Source of the DNA: JADLEX01 sp964586775
GTDB lineage: Bacteria; Lernaellota; Lernaellaia; JACKCT01
DNA length: 23,907 nt
NCBI GenBank assembly: GCA_964586775.1
Contig: CAZPJD010000218.1
Coordinates: 1-23,907 of the forward strand
Reading direction: 5' to 3'
This document shows positions 1 to 7,727 of this stretch, piece by piece. Below the pieces are notes generated by a model. It made no database searches. It was not told the DNA's origin and saw only the letters and a list, made by a program, of their open reading frames with translations. Position 1 is the first letter of the stretch, and each line of letters begins with the position of its first letter. Position numbers and translations under genes: made by a program.

Positions 1-1
1 C

Positions 2-2041
2 ACGATCGTCACCCTCGGCACCTTCCTGCAAACGCCGATCTATCAGGCGGTGTCGGTCATCCAGATTCTGCCCGAAGCGCCCGAGGTCGTGGACTTCAAG
101 GAGGTCGTCGCCCTCGGATCGCGCAACTACTGGGCGATGAAGGAATACTACGAGACGCAGTTCCGCATCATCCGCTCGCGCGATGTCGTCGCCCGTGTGC
201 TCGACGAACTGGAACTGCGCGACAAAGCTCCGTACGCCACGGCCAGGGACCCCGAGGCGCTGCTGGCCGATCAGATTCTCGTGCAGCCGGTCAAGAACTC
301 GCAACTCGTCAACATCGTCATCGAGCACCCCAATCCCGAGCTCGCGCAGAGCATCGCGAACGCCGTCGCGGTCGTCTATCAGAAGCAGAACCTCGTGCGC
401 CGCAGCGAGGCGTCGAAGAACGCCATCGACTGGCTGCGCGAAGAGGGCGGCGACATGCGTGAGCGTCTGGTGGACTCCGAACGCAAACTTCAGGCATTCA
501 TGAAGGAAGCGCAGGTCTTCTCGTTCGACGAAAAGTTCAACATGGCGCTTCGAAATCTCGCGAAGTTTTCCGAGGCGCAGGCCGAGGCCAAACGCAAGCG
601 CATCGAGCTGGAAACGCTTTACAACAAGTGCGTCGAGATGAAGGCCAAGGGCCAGGCCGCGATGATCCCCGAGGTCATGGACAGCCCCGTCGTGCAGGAC
701 CTCAAGAGCGAGAAGGTCGCCGCCGAGAAAAAACTCGCGCAACTCGAACCGAAGTACGGCGAGAAGTACCCCGAGATTCAGGCGCTCAAGAGCCAGATCG
801 CCCTGATTTCCGCCAAGATCAGTCAGGAGATCGATCAGCACGTCGGGTCCATCAACGCCGCGTATCTGGTCGCCCGCGATCAGGAAACGCAAATGGAAAA
901 GGCCGTCGCCGAGGCGCGGCATCAGGCGCAGGATCTGAGCGAAAAGGAGATCGCGTTCAAGGAACTTCACCGCGACGCGCAGGCGAACCAGACGCTCTAC
1001 GAGGAACTGCAAAAGCGCGCCAAGGAAACGCAGATCACCGAGAGCCTTTCCGCCAACAACATCCTGCTCATCGAGAAGGCGCAGCGGCCCGAGTTTCACG
1101 TGAAACCCAAGCGCCGCGTCAACGTCGCGCTCGGCATGCTGCTCGGCATCATCGGCGGAGTCGGCCTCGCGTTCTTCCTCGAATACCTCGACAACACGAT
1201 CAAGACGCAGCAGGACATCGAGAACATCACCGACATTCCGTTCCTCGGCATCATCCCCACATTCATGGCCGAGGACGGCGACGTGACCAAGGGCGAGCTG
1301 TTCACGCACTACTATCCCAAGTCGAGCATCACCGAGTCGTGCCGCGCGATCCGCACGAACATCCTCTATAGCTCGCCGGGCAAGGAACTCGTGAAACTGC
1401 TCGTCACCAGCGCCGGCCCGCAGGAAGGCAAGTCGACCACCGTCATCAGCCTCGGCACCGTCTTCGCGCAGGGCGGGCGGCGCGTGTGCCTCGTCGATTC
1501 CGACCTGCGTCGCCCGCGTTTGCATCGCGCGTTCAAGGTCGAGCGCAACAAGGGACTCACGAATTTCATCATGGGCGAGATGGGCGTGGACGAGATCGCG
1601 ATTCCGACCGAGGTGCCCAACCTCTTCCTCATCCCGTCCGGTCCGATTCCGCCGAACCCGTCGGAGTTGCTCGAGAGCGAGCCCATGAAAGAACTCATGC
1701 GCCAGCTCGAGGAACGCTACGACATGATCCTCTTCGACTCGCCGCCCATCGTGGCGGTCACCGACGCGATCGTGCTGTCGCGGCAGGTGGACGGCGTGGT
1801 GCTGGTCGTGAAGGCGGGCAAGACCACGACCGACATGTTCGATCGCGCGGTGCGCCAGATCGAGGACGTCAAGTCGCACGCGATCGGTTCGGTGCTCAAC
1901 GACTTCAACATTCGCGGCGAGGGGTATCGGTACTATTACTACTACCACTACTACCGCAGCGACGAAGACGGTTCCGCCGACCCCACGAAGCGGCGACGCA
2001 CCCGCAAGCGGACGGTCGACGAGATCCGAAAATCCGCGTAG
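2..2041 (+). CDS. Wzc/GumC-like chain-length regulator and tyrosine autokinase, 5'-truncated by the window
   Basis: This is an inner-membrane polysaccharide co-polymerase fused to a cytoplasmic BY-kinase, the kind that controls chain length and export of capsule or exopolysaccharide. The reading frame is open from base 2, so the true start and first membrane segment lie upstream; the GTG at 50 is not the start. In order one sees the end of a Wzz domain, a long charged coiled-coil region (about 400-1080), a second membrane segment (about 1115-1180) followed by FLEYLDNTI, and the kinase. The kinase has Walker A SAGPQEGKST (1409-1438), Walker A' CLVDSDLRRP (about 1487-1516) and Walker B MILFDSPP (about 1724-1747). 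A Tyr-rich cluster (1925-1954, YRYYYYYHYY) is the expected autophosphorylation tail, followed by a basic C-terminus. It stands 6 bp upstream of the ligase-like gene and heads the visible operon. The family is certain; the product it regulates is inferred. Confidence 0.95.
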   Translation, partial: TIVTLGTFLQTPIYQAVSVIQILPEAPEVVDFKEVVALGSRNYWAMKEYYETQFRIIRSRDVVARVLDELELRDKAPYATARDPEALLADQILVQPVKNSQLVNIVIEHPNPELAQSIANAVAVVYQKQNLVRRSEASKNAIDWLREEGGDMRERLVDSERKLQAFMKEAQVFSFDEKFNMALRNLAKFSEAQAEAKRKRIELETLYNKCVEMKAKGQAAMIPEVMDSPVVQDLKSEKVAAEKKLAQLEPKYGEKYPEIQALKSQIALISAKISQEIDQHVGSINAAYLVARDQETQMEKAVAEARHQAQDLSEKEIAFKELHRDAQANQTLYEELQKRAKETQITESLSANNILLIEKAQRPEFHVKPKRRVNVALGMLLGIIGGVGLAFFLEYLDNTIKTQQDIENITDIPFLGIIPTFMAEDGDVTKGELFTHYYPKSSITESCRAIRTNILYSSPGKELVKLLVTSAGPQEGKSTTVISLGTVFAQGGRRVCLVDSDLRRPRLHRAFKVERNKGLTNFIMGEMGVDEIAIPTEVPNLFLIPSGPIPPNPSELLESEPMKELMRQLEERYDMILFDSPPIVAVTDAIVLSRQVDGVVLVVKAGKTTTDMFDRAVRQIEDVKSHAIGSVLNDFNIRGEGYRYYYYYHYYRSDEDGSADPTKRRRTRKRTVDEIRKSA

Positions 2042-2047
2042 GCCGCC

Positions 2048-3412
2048 ATGCCCACGCGCAAGCCGCCGCGCCTCGACCGATTCATCGAAGCCCTCGTTCT
2101 CGCCATCCTGATCGATCTGCCGATCGCCTTCGCGGGCGTCGGTTGGCATCGTCGTGCGCCGGCGATCGTCGCAGCGGCGATGCTCGCCGTCGCGCTCGCG
2201 ATCCGGGCTTGGCGGCAGTCCCCGACGGATTCGCCCGATCGGCCGTTCGACGCACCCCTCGCGCTGTGGGGGCTCTTTCTGATCTGGGCGGCGCTGCAAC
2301 TCGTCCCGATTCCGGCGGCGTGGGCCGCGTGGTTGGGAGTGCCCGAGCCTTTTGTGCCCGGCCCGTTCGCGCCCACGCACCCCGCGCCGCAAAAGGCCAT
2401 CGTCGCGCTCATGACCTTCGGCGTCGCCTTCGTCGTCTACTACGCGATCACGCGCGTGTATCGCTCGCGCGGTCAGATTCGCCGCCTCATCGGCGTGCTC
2501 ATCACCGTCGGCGCGTTCGAGGCGTTCTATGGTCTCGTCGAGTGGGGGCGGGGCAGCGGCCAGGTGCTCGGCCACGTCAAGCGCGCGTACGTGGACGTCG
2601 CCACCGGCACCTTCGTCAACCGCAATCACTACGCCGCCTACCTCGCCATGACGCTCTGCCTGGCCGCCGCGGCGGCGATCGACGCCATCGACCGGTCGTC
2701 GAGACGGACGAAGTCCAAGGACGGAGTCTTTGAAAAAGCCGTGATCGTCGGCTTTGTCGTGATGCTGGGCATGGGCGCGATGTTTGCCGCGGGGTCGCGC
2801 GCCGCGCCGATCTGCTTTGTCGTCGCGGCCGGCGTCATCGGTTTCGTCTACCAGCGCGATCGTATCCCGAAACGGATCTGGCCCGCGCTGCTCCTGTTCG
2901 CCGTGTGCCTTTTTGCGTTCCTGATGTGGATCGGCGCCGAACCGCTCAACCCGCGCTGGGCGCACCTCACCGAAGAAGCCCGCATGGCCGACTCGCGCCC
3001 GCGCGTCTACGCCGCATGCCTGGGCGTTTTCGCGCACGCCCCGATTCTGGGAACGGGGCTTGGGTCGTTCGCCGATGCGTTCGCGATCTACCGCCCGGCC
3101 CAAATCCTCGCCTACTACGATCACGCCCATAGCGACTATCTGGAGATCGCGATCGAGACCGGCTTCGTCGGTTTCGCGCTCTTCTACGGCGGCGTGATTG
3201 CGGCGTTTCGGCGCGCCGTGCGCGCCGTGCGCGATCGCCAGAGCCGCTTCGCCCGCACGCGCGCGCTCGGCGCGTTGGCGGGGGTGCTCGCGATCGGTCT
3301 TCACGGTCTTGTCGACTTCAACCTGTCCGTGCCCGCGAATCTGGTCACCGCGTTCGCCCTGCTCGCGATCGCGGTGACCGCGTCCGAGCGGCACCTGATG
3401 GAGTCGAGATGA
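2048..3412 (+). CDS. O-antigen ligase/polymerase-like membrane protein (Wzy_C family)
   Basis: A 454-residue polytopic membrane protein of the O-antigen ligase/Wzy family, which joins undecaprenol-linked glycan to an acceptor or polymerises repeat units on the periplasmic face. Many hydrophobic segments are visible. Family hallmarks are FVNRNHYAAYL (residues 189-199), a large periplasmic loop containing HAPILGTGLGSF (about 329-340) and the HSDYLE motif (H361-E366), followed by further membrane helices. The ATG lies 6 bp after the kinase stop, and the stop overlaps the next start in ATGA. A second member of the same superfamily sits at 14145-15671, so one may be polymerase and the other ligase. 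Sequence alone cannot say which; the direct coupling to a TPR/beta-sandwich protein slightly favours a ligase or acceptor-specific role here. Confidence 0.88.
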   Translation: MPTRKPPRLDRFIEALVLAILIDLPIAFAGVGWHRRAPAIVAAAMLAVALAIRAWRQSPTDSPDRPFDAPLALWGLFLIWAALQLVPIPAAWAAWLGVPEPFVPGPFAPTHPAPQKAIVALMTFGVAFVVYYAITRVYRSRGQIRRLIGVLITVGAFEAFYGLVEWGRGSGQVLGHVKRAYVDVATGTFVNRNHYAAYLAMTLCLAAAAAIDAIDRSSRRTKSKDGVFEKAVIVGFVVMLGMGAMFAAGSRAAPICFVVAAGVIGFVYQRDRIPKRIWPALLLFAVCLFAFLMWIGAEPLNPRWAHLTEEARMADSRPRVYAACLGVFAHAPILGTGLGSFADAFAIYRPAQILAYYDHAHSDYLEIAIETGFVGFALFYGGVIAAFRRAVRAVRDRQSRFARTRALGALAGVLAIGLHGLVDFNLSVPANLVTAFALLAIAVTASERHLMESR

Positions 3413-4809
3413 CGATGCGCCGCGCCGTCATCGCGCTCGTTTGCTGCCTCGCGTTCGCGGCGGCGTACCGGGCCGTTCGTATCGGAATGGCATACGCGTA
3501 TCTCTCCGACTACCGAAATCTCGCGAATACCTCGCCGGACGCCGTAGGCGCCGACGACGCCGCGGCCCGCGCCGCACTGCTCGACCAATCGATTCGTCAA
3601 AACCCCACAGACGACTCGGCATGGTACGAGCGCGGGCGTTTCGCACACCGCCTCATTGGGGCGACCCGCGACGACATCCCGCGCGCCGCGCTGACGGCGT
3701 GGTTTGGCGCGGGTGTCCCGGGCGATCGCGTGGGGATGGATCGGCGGCTGTTGGAAGAGGCGATTCGCGCCTACGACGAGGCCGCGCGGCGCAACCGGAT
3801 CGACGCCGATTCGCGCTTTTGGCGTGTCTTCGCCGAAGAGGCTCTTGCGCAACGAAACCCGGTCGCCCCCGAGCTCGCGCAGGTCGCCGAGTGGTTCGAC
3901 GCGCTCGAAGCCGCCATGCGTCTCGACCCGCAGCGCCCGGAGCGCTGGCTGGAGATCGGCCGACTCGCGATGAAATACGGCCGGGTCGACGAGTCGCTCG
4001 CGCACCTGCGCCGGTCGCTCGATCTCAGTCATGAGGGCCTCGAAACGGCGGTCGAGACGGCGTGGTATTCGCCGGCCGGAATGGACGGCGTGCGCTCGAT
4101 CGTCCCCGATCGCGCGAACGCACAGGAGCGGCTGGCGAACTGGCTTTTCGACCGTTGGATTTTCGACGAGGCCGAGCACGCGTGGCGCCGATCGCGCGAA
4201 CTCGCCGGCTTGCCGATCGCCGAAAACGCCGCGTTGATCGCCAACGGGAATTTTCGCGACGACCTCGGCACGCACTTTCACGACTGGCGCGTCGTGAACG
4301 TCGAGGGGGTGAAGATCGGTCGCGAATCGGCCGGCGGCGCGGGCGCGCTTCGCGTCGCCATGTCGCGCGGGCCGTCGAACTGGTTTCACGTCACGCAGGA
4401 CGTGCCCGTCGAGGAAGGCGGGCGATATCGTCTCTTCGCGACGGTCCAGGCGCAGGGCTTCGATCCGCGCACGCGGCTCGGGATCGAGGTCGTGAATCCG
4501 CTCATGCCCGACCTGTTTTCCGCCGGGGATGTCTGTTATGTTTCGGCCCCGCCCGACCAACACGTCGCGAAATCCGCGGGCGGCGGACCCGTGGCGCTCG
4601 CCGTCGAATTCACGGTTCCCGAGGACTTGCCCGTGCTGCGCGTTCGACTGCGTCGTCACGGTGCGGCGGGGGAAACCGACAGCGGCAAGGGCGTCATGAT
4701 CTGGAGCGATATTTCGCTGGAACGCGCGGCCGACGCGGTCGCGACCACCGAACCGAACGGGGAACCCACGGATGCTTCAGGCATCGATCATCATCCGAAC
4801 GCGCAATGA
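3409..4809 (+). CDS. Membrane-anchored TPR protein with C-terminal beta-sandwich-like domain
   Basis: A 466-residue protein with one N-terminal hydrophobic segment (residues about 5-22, after MTMRR), read as a signal anchor because no lipobox is visible. Residues about 55-220 hold helical TPR-like units, for example DSAWYERGRFAHRL and RPERWLEIGRLAMKYGRVDE. From about residue 279 (NGNF) the sequence turns strand-rich (HDWRVVN, GRYRLFATVQAQG, VLRVRLRRHG) and resembles a galactose-binding or carbohydrate-binding beta-sandwich. It starts by a 4-bp ATGA overlap with the ligase-like gene. A periplasmic partner that binds glycan or a protein for the ligase/polymerase is the simplest inference. The last ~19 residues are Pro/Gly/Asp-rich, probably disordered, and are encoded over the 38-bp overlap with the next gene. 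The TPR call is firm; the sandwich fold is moderate and the function is unknown. Confidence 0.75.
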   Translation: MTMRRAVIALVCCLAFAAAYRAVRIGMAYAYLSDYRNLANTSPDAVGADDAAARAALLDQSIRQNPTDDSAWYERGRFAHRLIGATRDDIPRAALTAWFGAGVPGDRVGMDRRLLEEAIRAYDEAARRNRIDADSRFWRVFAEEALAQRNPVAPELAQVAEWFDALEAAMRLDPQRPERWLEIGRLAMKYGRVDESLAHLRRSLDLSHEGLETAVETAWYSPAGMDGVRSIVPDRANAQERLANWLFDRWIFDEAEHAWRRSRELAGLPIAENAALIANGNFRDDLGTHFHDWRVVNVEGVKIGRESAGGAGALRVAMSRGPSNWFHVTQDVPVEEGGRYRLFATVQAQGFDPRTRLGIEVVNPLMPDLFSAGDVCYVSAPPDQHVAKSAGGGPVALAVEFTVPEDLPVLRVRLRRHGAAGETDSGKGVMIWSDISLERAADAVATTEPNGEPTDASGIDHHPNAQ

Positions 4810-6457
4810 AGCGCGCCACATCGGCGAGGTGCTCGCGCGCGTGCGCGCTCAGCGGCGCGTCGCCTTCGAGGTGATCGTCGTCGATTCGGGAAGCACCGAC
4901 GCCACGCTCGATCTCGTCCGCAAATTCCCCGATGTGCGCGTCCTCGAAATTCCGGCCGCGTCGTTCACCTACGGTCGCGCGCTCAACGTGGGCATGCGCG
5001 AAGCCCAGGGACCGATCCTCGTCTCGCTCTCGGCCCATGCGATCCCGTTCGACAAGGACTGGCTCGCGAATCTGCTGCAACCCTTCGACGACCCCGACGT
5101 GTGCGCCGTCGTTGGCAAGCCGCTGCCGCATCCCGACTGCAACCCCTTCGATCGGCGCGGGTTGCTGCGTCGTTACGGAACCGAGCGCCTTTATCTGCAC
5201 ATCGATTCGCCGATCATGTTCCAGAACGCGAATGGCGCCATCCGCCGGAGCGATTGGGAGGCGCTGCCCTTCGACGAGACGCTGCCGTACTCCGAGGATC
5301 TCGCGTGGGCGCGTGAGCGGCTGGGCGCCGGGCGGCGGATCGTCTACGAACCCACGGCGGCCGTTTACCACAGCCACAACGAATCGTCCGACGAGCTGTA
5401 TTCGCGCTTCTATAACGAGTCCGCCGCTCGGGTGCGAATCGGTGCCGGGGTGGGACGCTATCGCATCTCGCGCTTGGCGTGGGACGTCTTCGCGGGCGGA
5501 GCATACGACAAGTGGACGGCGCTGCGGCGCGTGTCCACATGGCGCAATCTGCCGGGCGCGCCCAGGCGGCGAATCGCCATCAACCTGGGACGCTACGCCG
5601 GTTCGCGCGGCATCCCGAAACTCGATCCGCCACGCCCGGGCCGTCAGATCCTACTGCGGGCGGGGCTCGTCGTCTTCGACAAGATCAGCGCGAACCTGCA
5701 GCGCCTCGCGCCGCACGTCGTCAAGCTTACGCGCAAGCACATCGAGGCGATTCATCCCAAGCACCTGCTGCGCGACAACAAAGAGCACTACTGGTACGAC
5801 GCGCACCTGCGCGGCGCGAAGCGCGTGCTCGACATCGGCTGCAATCAGGGGATGCACGCGATCAACGCGGCGGCCCACGCGCAGGAGGTGGTCGGCATCG
5901 ACCGCGACGAGCAACTGCTCTACGTGGCGAACTTCAATGCGAAGTGGGACGGGCGCAGGAACGTGACCTTCGTCGCCGCCGACGCCGACAAGCTGCTGCC
6001 CTTTTCCGACGCGTCGTTCGACGTCGTCATGGCCTTCGACGTGATCGAACACCTCGACGAGCGACAACTGTTTTTGTCCGAGATCCGCCGCGTGCTGGTG
6101 CCGGGCGGAACGCTCCTGCTCTCGGCGCCGAACTCCGAAACGGGATACAAGCGCCTAAAAAAGATGGCGGGGCTGCGTTACTACTGCGATCCCACGCACG
6201 TGATCGAATACACGCTCGACGAATTGCGCGACGAGTGCCGTCGCGGCGGATTCTCGGATCGAGAGGTCGCGCCCGTCGTCATCGATTCGCCGTTCTATGG
6301 ATTCTTCGATTTCTTCGGCGCGTTTTCCCTGCCGCTCTACGAGCGGTTCGAGCAATACAAGCGAACGGCGGTGAAGCATCGCCCGCAGGACACGACGGGC
6401 TTTCGCATGGTGCTGACCCGCGCCCGGGACGACGCGCGTGCGCCTGCTGTTGGTTAA
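4772..6457 (+). CDS. Fusion of family 2 glycosyltransferase and SAM-dependent methyltransferase
   Basis: A 561-residue cytoplasmic bifunctional enzyme. The N-terminal half (about 1-260) is a GT-A, rhamnosyltransferase-like GT2: SIIIRTRNE at the N-terminus, VIVVDSGSTD, FTYGRALNVG, and an acidic catalytic pair E175-D176 in YSEDLAWA. Where GT2 enzymes normally carry DxD it has SAH (residues 87-89). The C-terminal half (about 340-530) is a class I methyltransferase with motif I VLDIGCNQG (352-360), an acidic residue in VVGIDRDE, and FDVIEHLDE with LVPGGTLLLSAPN. One chain probably transfers a sugar and methylates the same sugar or its neighbour; methyl position and acceptor are unknown. The ATG at 4772 is chosen because GT2 domains begin directly at this Ile-rich strand and GGGGAA precedes it. 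The 38-bp overlap with the upstream gene is the longest in the operon; the next gene overlaps by 20 bp. Confidence 0.9.
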   Translation: MLQASIIIRTRNEARHIGEVLARVRAQRRVAFEVIVVDSGSTDATLDLVRKFPDVRVLEIPAASFTYGRALNVGMREAQGPILVSLSAHAIPFDKDWLANLLQPFDDPDVCAVVGKPLPHPDCNPFDRRGLLRRYGTERLYLHIDSPIMFQNANGAIRRSDWEALPFDETLPYSEDLAWARERLGAGRRIVYEPTAAVYHSHNESSDELYSRFYNESAARVRIGAGVGRYRISRLAWDVFAGGAYDKWTALRRVSTWRNLPGAPRRRIAINLGRYAGSRGIPKLDPPRPGRQILLRAGLVVFDKISANLQRLAPHVVKLTRKHIEAIHPKHLLRDNKEHYWYDAHLRGAKRVLDIGCNQGMHAINAAAHAQEVVGIDRDEQLLYVANFNAKWDGRRNVTFVAADADKLLPFSDASFDVVMAFDVIEHLDERQLFLSEIRRVLVPGGTLLLSAPNSETGYKRLKKMAGLRYYCDPTHVIEYTLDELRDECRRGGFSDREVAPVVIDSPFYGFFDFFGAFSLPLYERFEQYKRTAVKHRPQDTTGFRMVLTRARDDARAPAVG

Positions 6458-7727
6458 CGAATACTTCACGCCTCACGCGCCGGGCGGCGCGGAGCGCAGC
6501 CAGCGCCTGTTGGCGGCGGCGCTCGCCGCGCGCGGGCACGAGGTCGCGGTGGCGACGACCGGATTCGGCCTTGCGCCGGAGGCGGATGAGTCGGCGCACG
6601 ACCGCGAACTTGCGGGCAACGGCGTGCGCGTCGAGCGGATGCGTCTCGCGACCGGTCGCCCCACCGACGATCGCGTCCAGCCGAGCTACATCTTCGGGAA
6701 CCCGCTCTTCCATCGACGATTCGCGCGCTGGATCGAACGGGTTGCGAAGGAGCATCCCGTTGATCTCATTCACACGCACGGCTACGACGCGATGGCGGCG
6801 ACCGCCCGCGTACGTGCGCCGATTCCGCGCGTGGCGACGATCCGCGACTACCGCGCGCTCTGCCCGATCGCGATCTGCCTGCACGATCAGAACCGCGCGC
6901 CCGTCGGCTGTCGGCGCGCTGACTTCTTTCGCTGTTGCGGACTGTATCGCGAAAACTACGGCATCTCGCTCGGCGCGGCGGCGCGGGGGCGTCACGATGC
7001 GCGTCGGACCCTCGAGTGGATCAATCACAACGCCGCGCTCGGTGCGCTGCGCGGCATGAACGGCGCGATTTTCGTGTCGGAGCGCGTGCGCGAGATCTTT
7101 CGCGACGCCGCGATCGCCCCAGCGCGAACCACGGCCATTCCGAACCTGCCTCCCGCGTTCGACGACAAGACGGAACCGTGGGCGGAAAACCTCAACGTCG
7201 CGGGACGTCGCATTGTGCTCTTCGTCGGCCGATACTCCCTGGGCAAGGGCGCGGCGGTGCTGAGTGAAGCCATGGCGATCGTCGCGCGTCGCCACCCCGA
7301 CGTGCTGTGCGTGGTGGCCGGGCGGCGCGAGTATTCGGGCGAAGGACCCGCGATGATCTTTCTCGGTCAGATCGCGTCGCGCAAACTCGCGGCGCTCTAC
7401 CGCGATGCCGAACTCGTCGTGCTCCCGTCCCGCTGGCAGGAGCCGTTTTCGCGCGTACTTCTCGAAGCGATGAGCGCGGCGAAACCCGTCGTGGCGACGG
7501 ACAGCGGCGGCAACGCCGAGGCCGTGCGCGACGGCGAAACGGGGCGGCTCGTTTTGCGCAACGATCCCACCGCGATCGCCGAAGGAATTTGCGCAATCAT
7601 GGATCTCAGCGCCGATCAGCGCCGCCGGATGGGCGAGGCGGGCAGGGCTCTGCTCGCCGAAAAATTCTCGTCGGGCTCTGTGCTGGATCGACACGAGGCG
7701 TTCTACCGCGAGGTGGCGGGATCATGA
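6438..7727 (+). CDS. Family 4 (GT-B) glycosyltransferase
   Basis: A 429-residue GT-B retaining glycosyltransferase, presumably cytoplasmic and acting on a lipid-linked oligosaccharide. The N-terminal Rossmann half shows EYFTPHAPGGAERSQRLL and LIHTHGYDAMAA. A Cys-rich central stretch (CPIAICL, then VGC and RCC) is common in GT4 enzymes of this subgroup. The C-terminal nucleotide-sugar half shows VLFVGRYSLGKGA, LVVLPSRWQEPFSRVLLEAM and a canonical EX7E pair, E335 and E343, then NAEAVRDGETG. It starts with GTG at 6438, overlapping the fusion gene by 20 bp, because MRLLLVNEYF is the normal N-terminal strand. It ends in an ATGA overlap with the next gene. Donor and linkage cannot be read from sequence. 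Confidence 0.9.
   Translation: MRLLLVNEYFTPHAPGGAERSQRLLAAALAARGHEVAVATTGFGLAPEADESAHDRELAGNGVRVERMRLATGRPTDDRVQPSYIFGNPLFHRRFARWIERVAKEHPVDLIHTHGYDAMAATARVRAPIPRVATIRDYRALCPIAICLHDQNRAPVGCRRADFFRCCGLYRENYGISLGAAARGRHDARRTLEWINHNAALGALRGMNGAIFVSERVREIFRDAAIAPARTTAIPNLPPAFDDKTEPWAENLNVAGRRIVLFVGRYSLGKGAAVLSEAMAIVARRHPDVLCVVAGRREYSGEGPAMIFLGQIASRKLAALYRDAELVVLPSRWQEPFSRVLLEAMSAAKPVVATDSGGNAEAVRDGETGRLVLRNDPTAIAEGICAIMDLSADQRRRMGEAGRALLAEKFSSGSVLDRHEAFYREVAGS

Noticed and set aside
3301..4659. 452-codon open frame on the - strand
   Set aside because: Antisense to the TPR protein; a GC-rich artefact.
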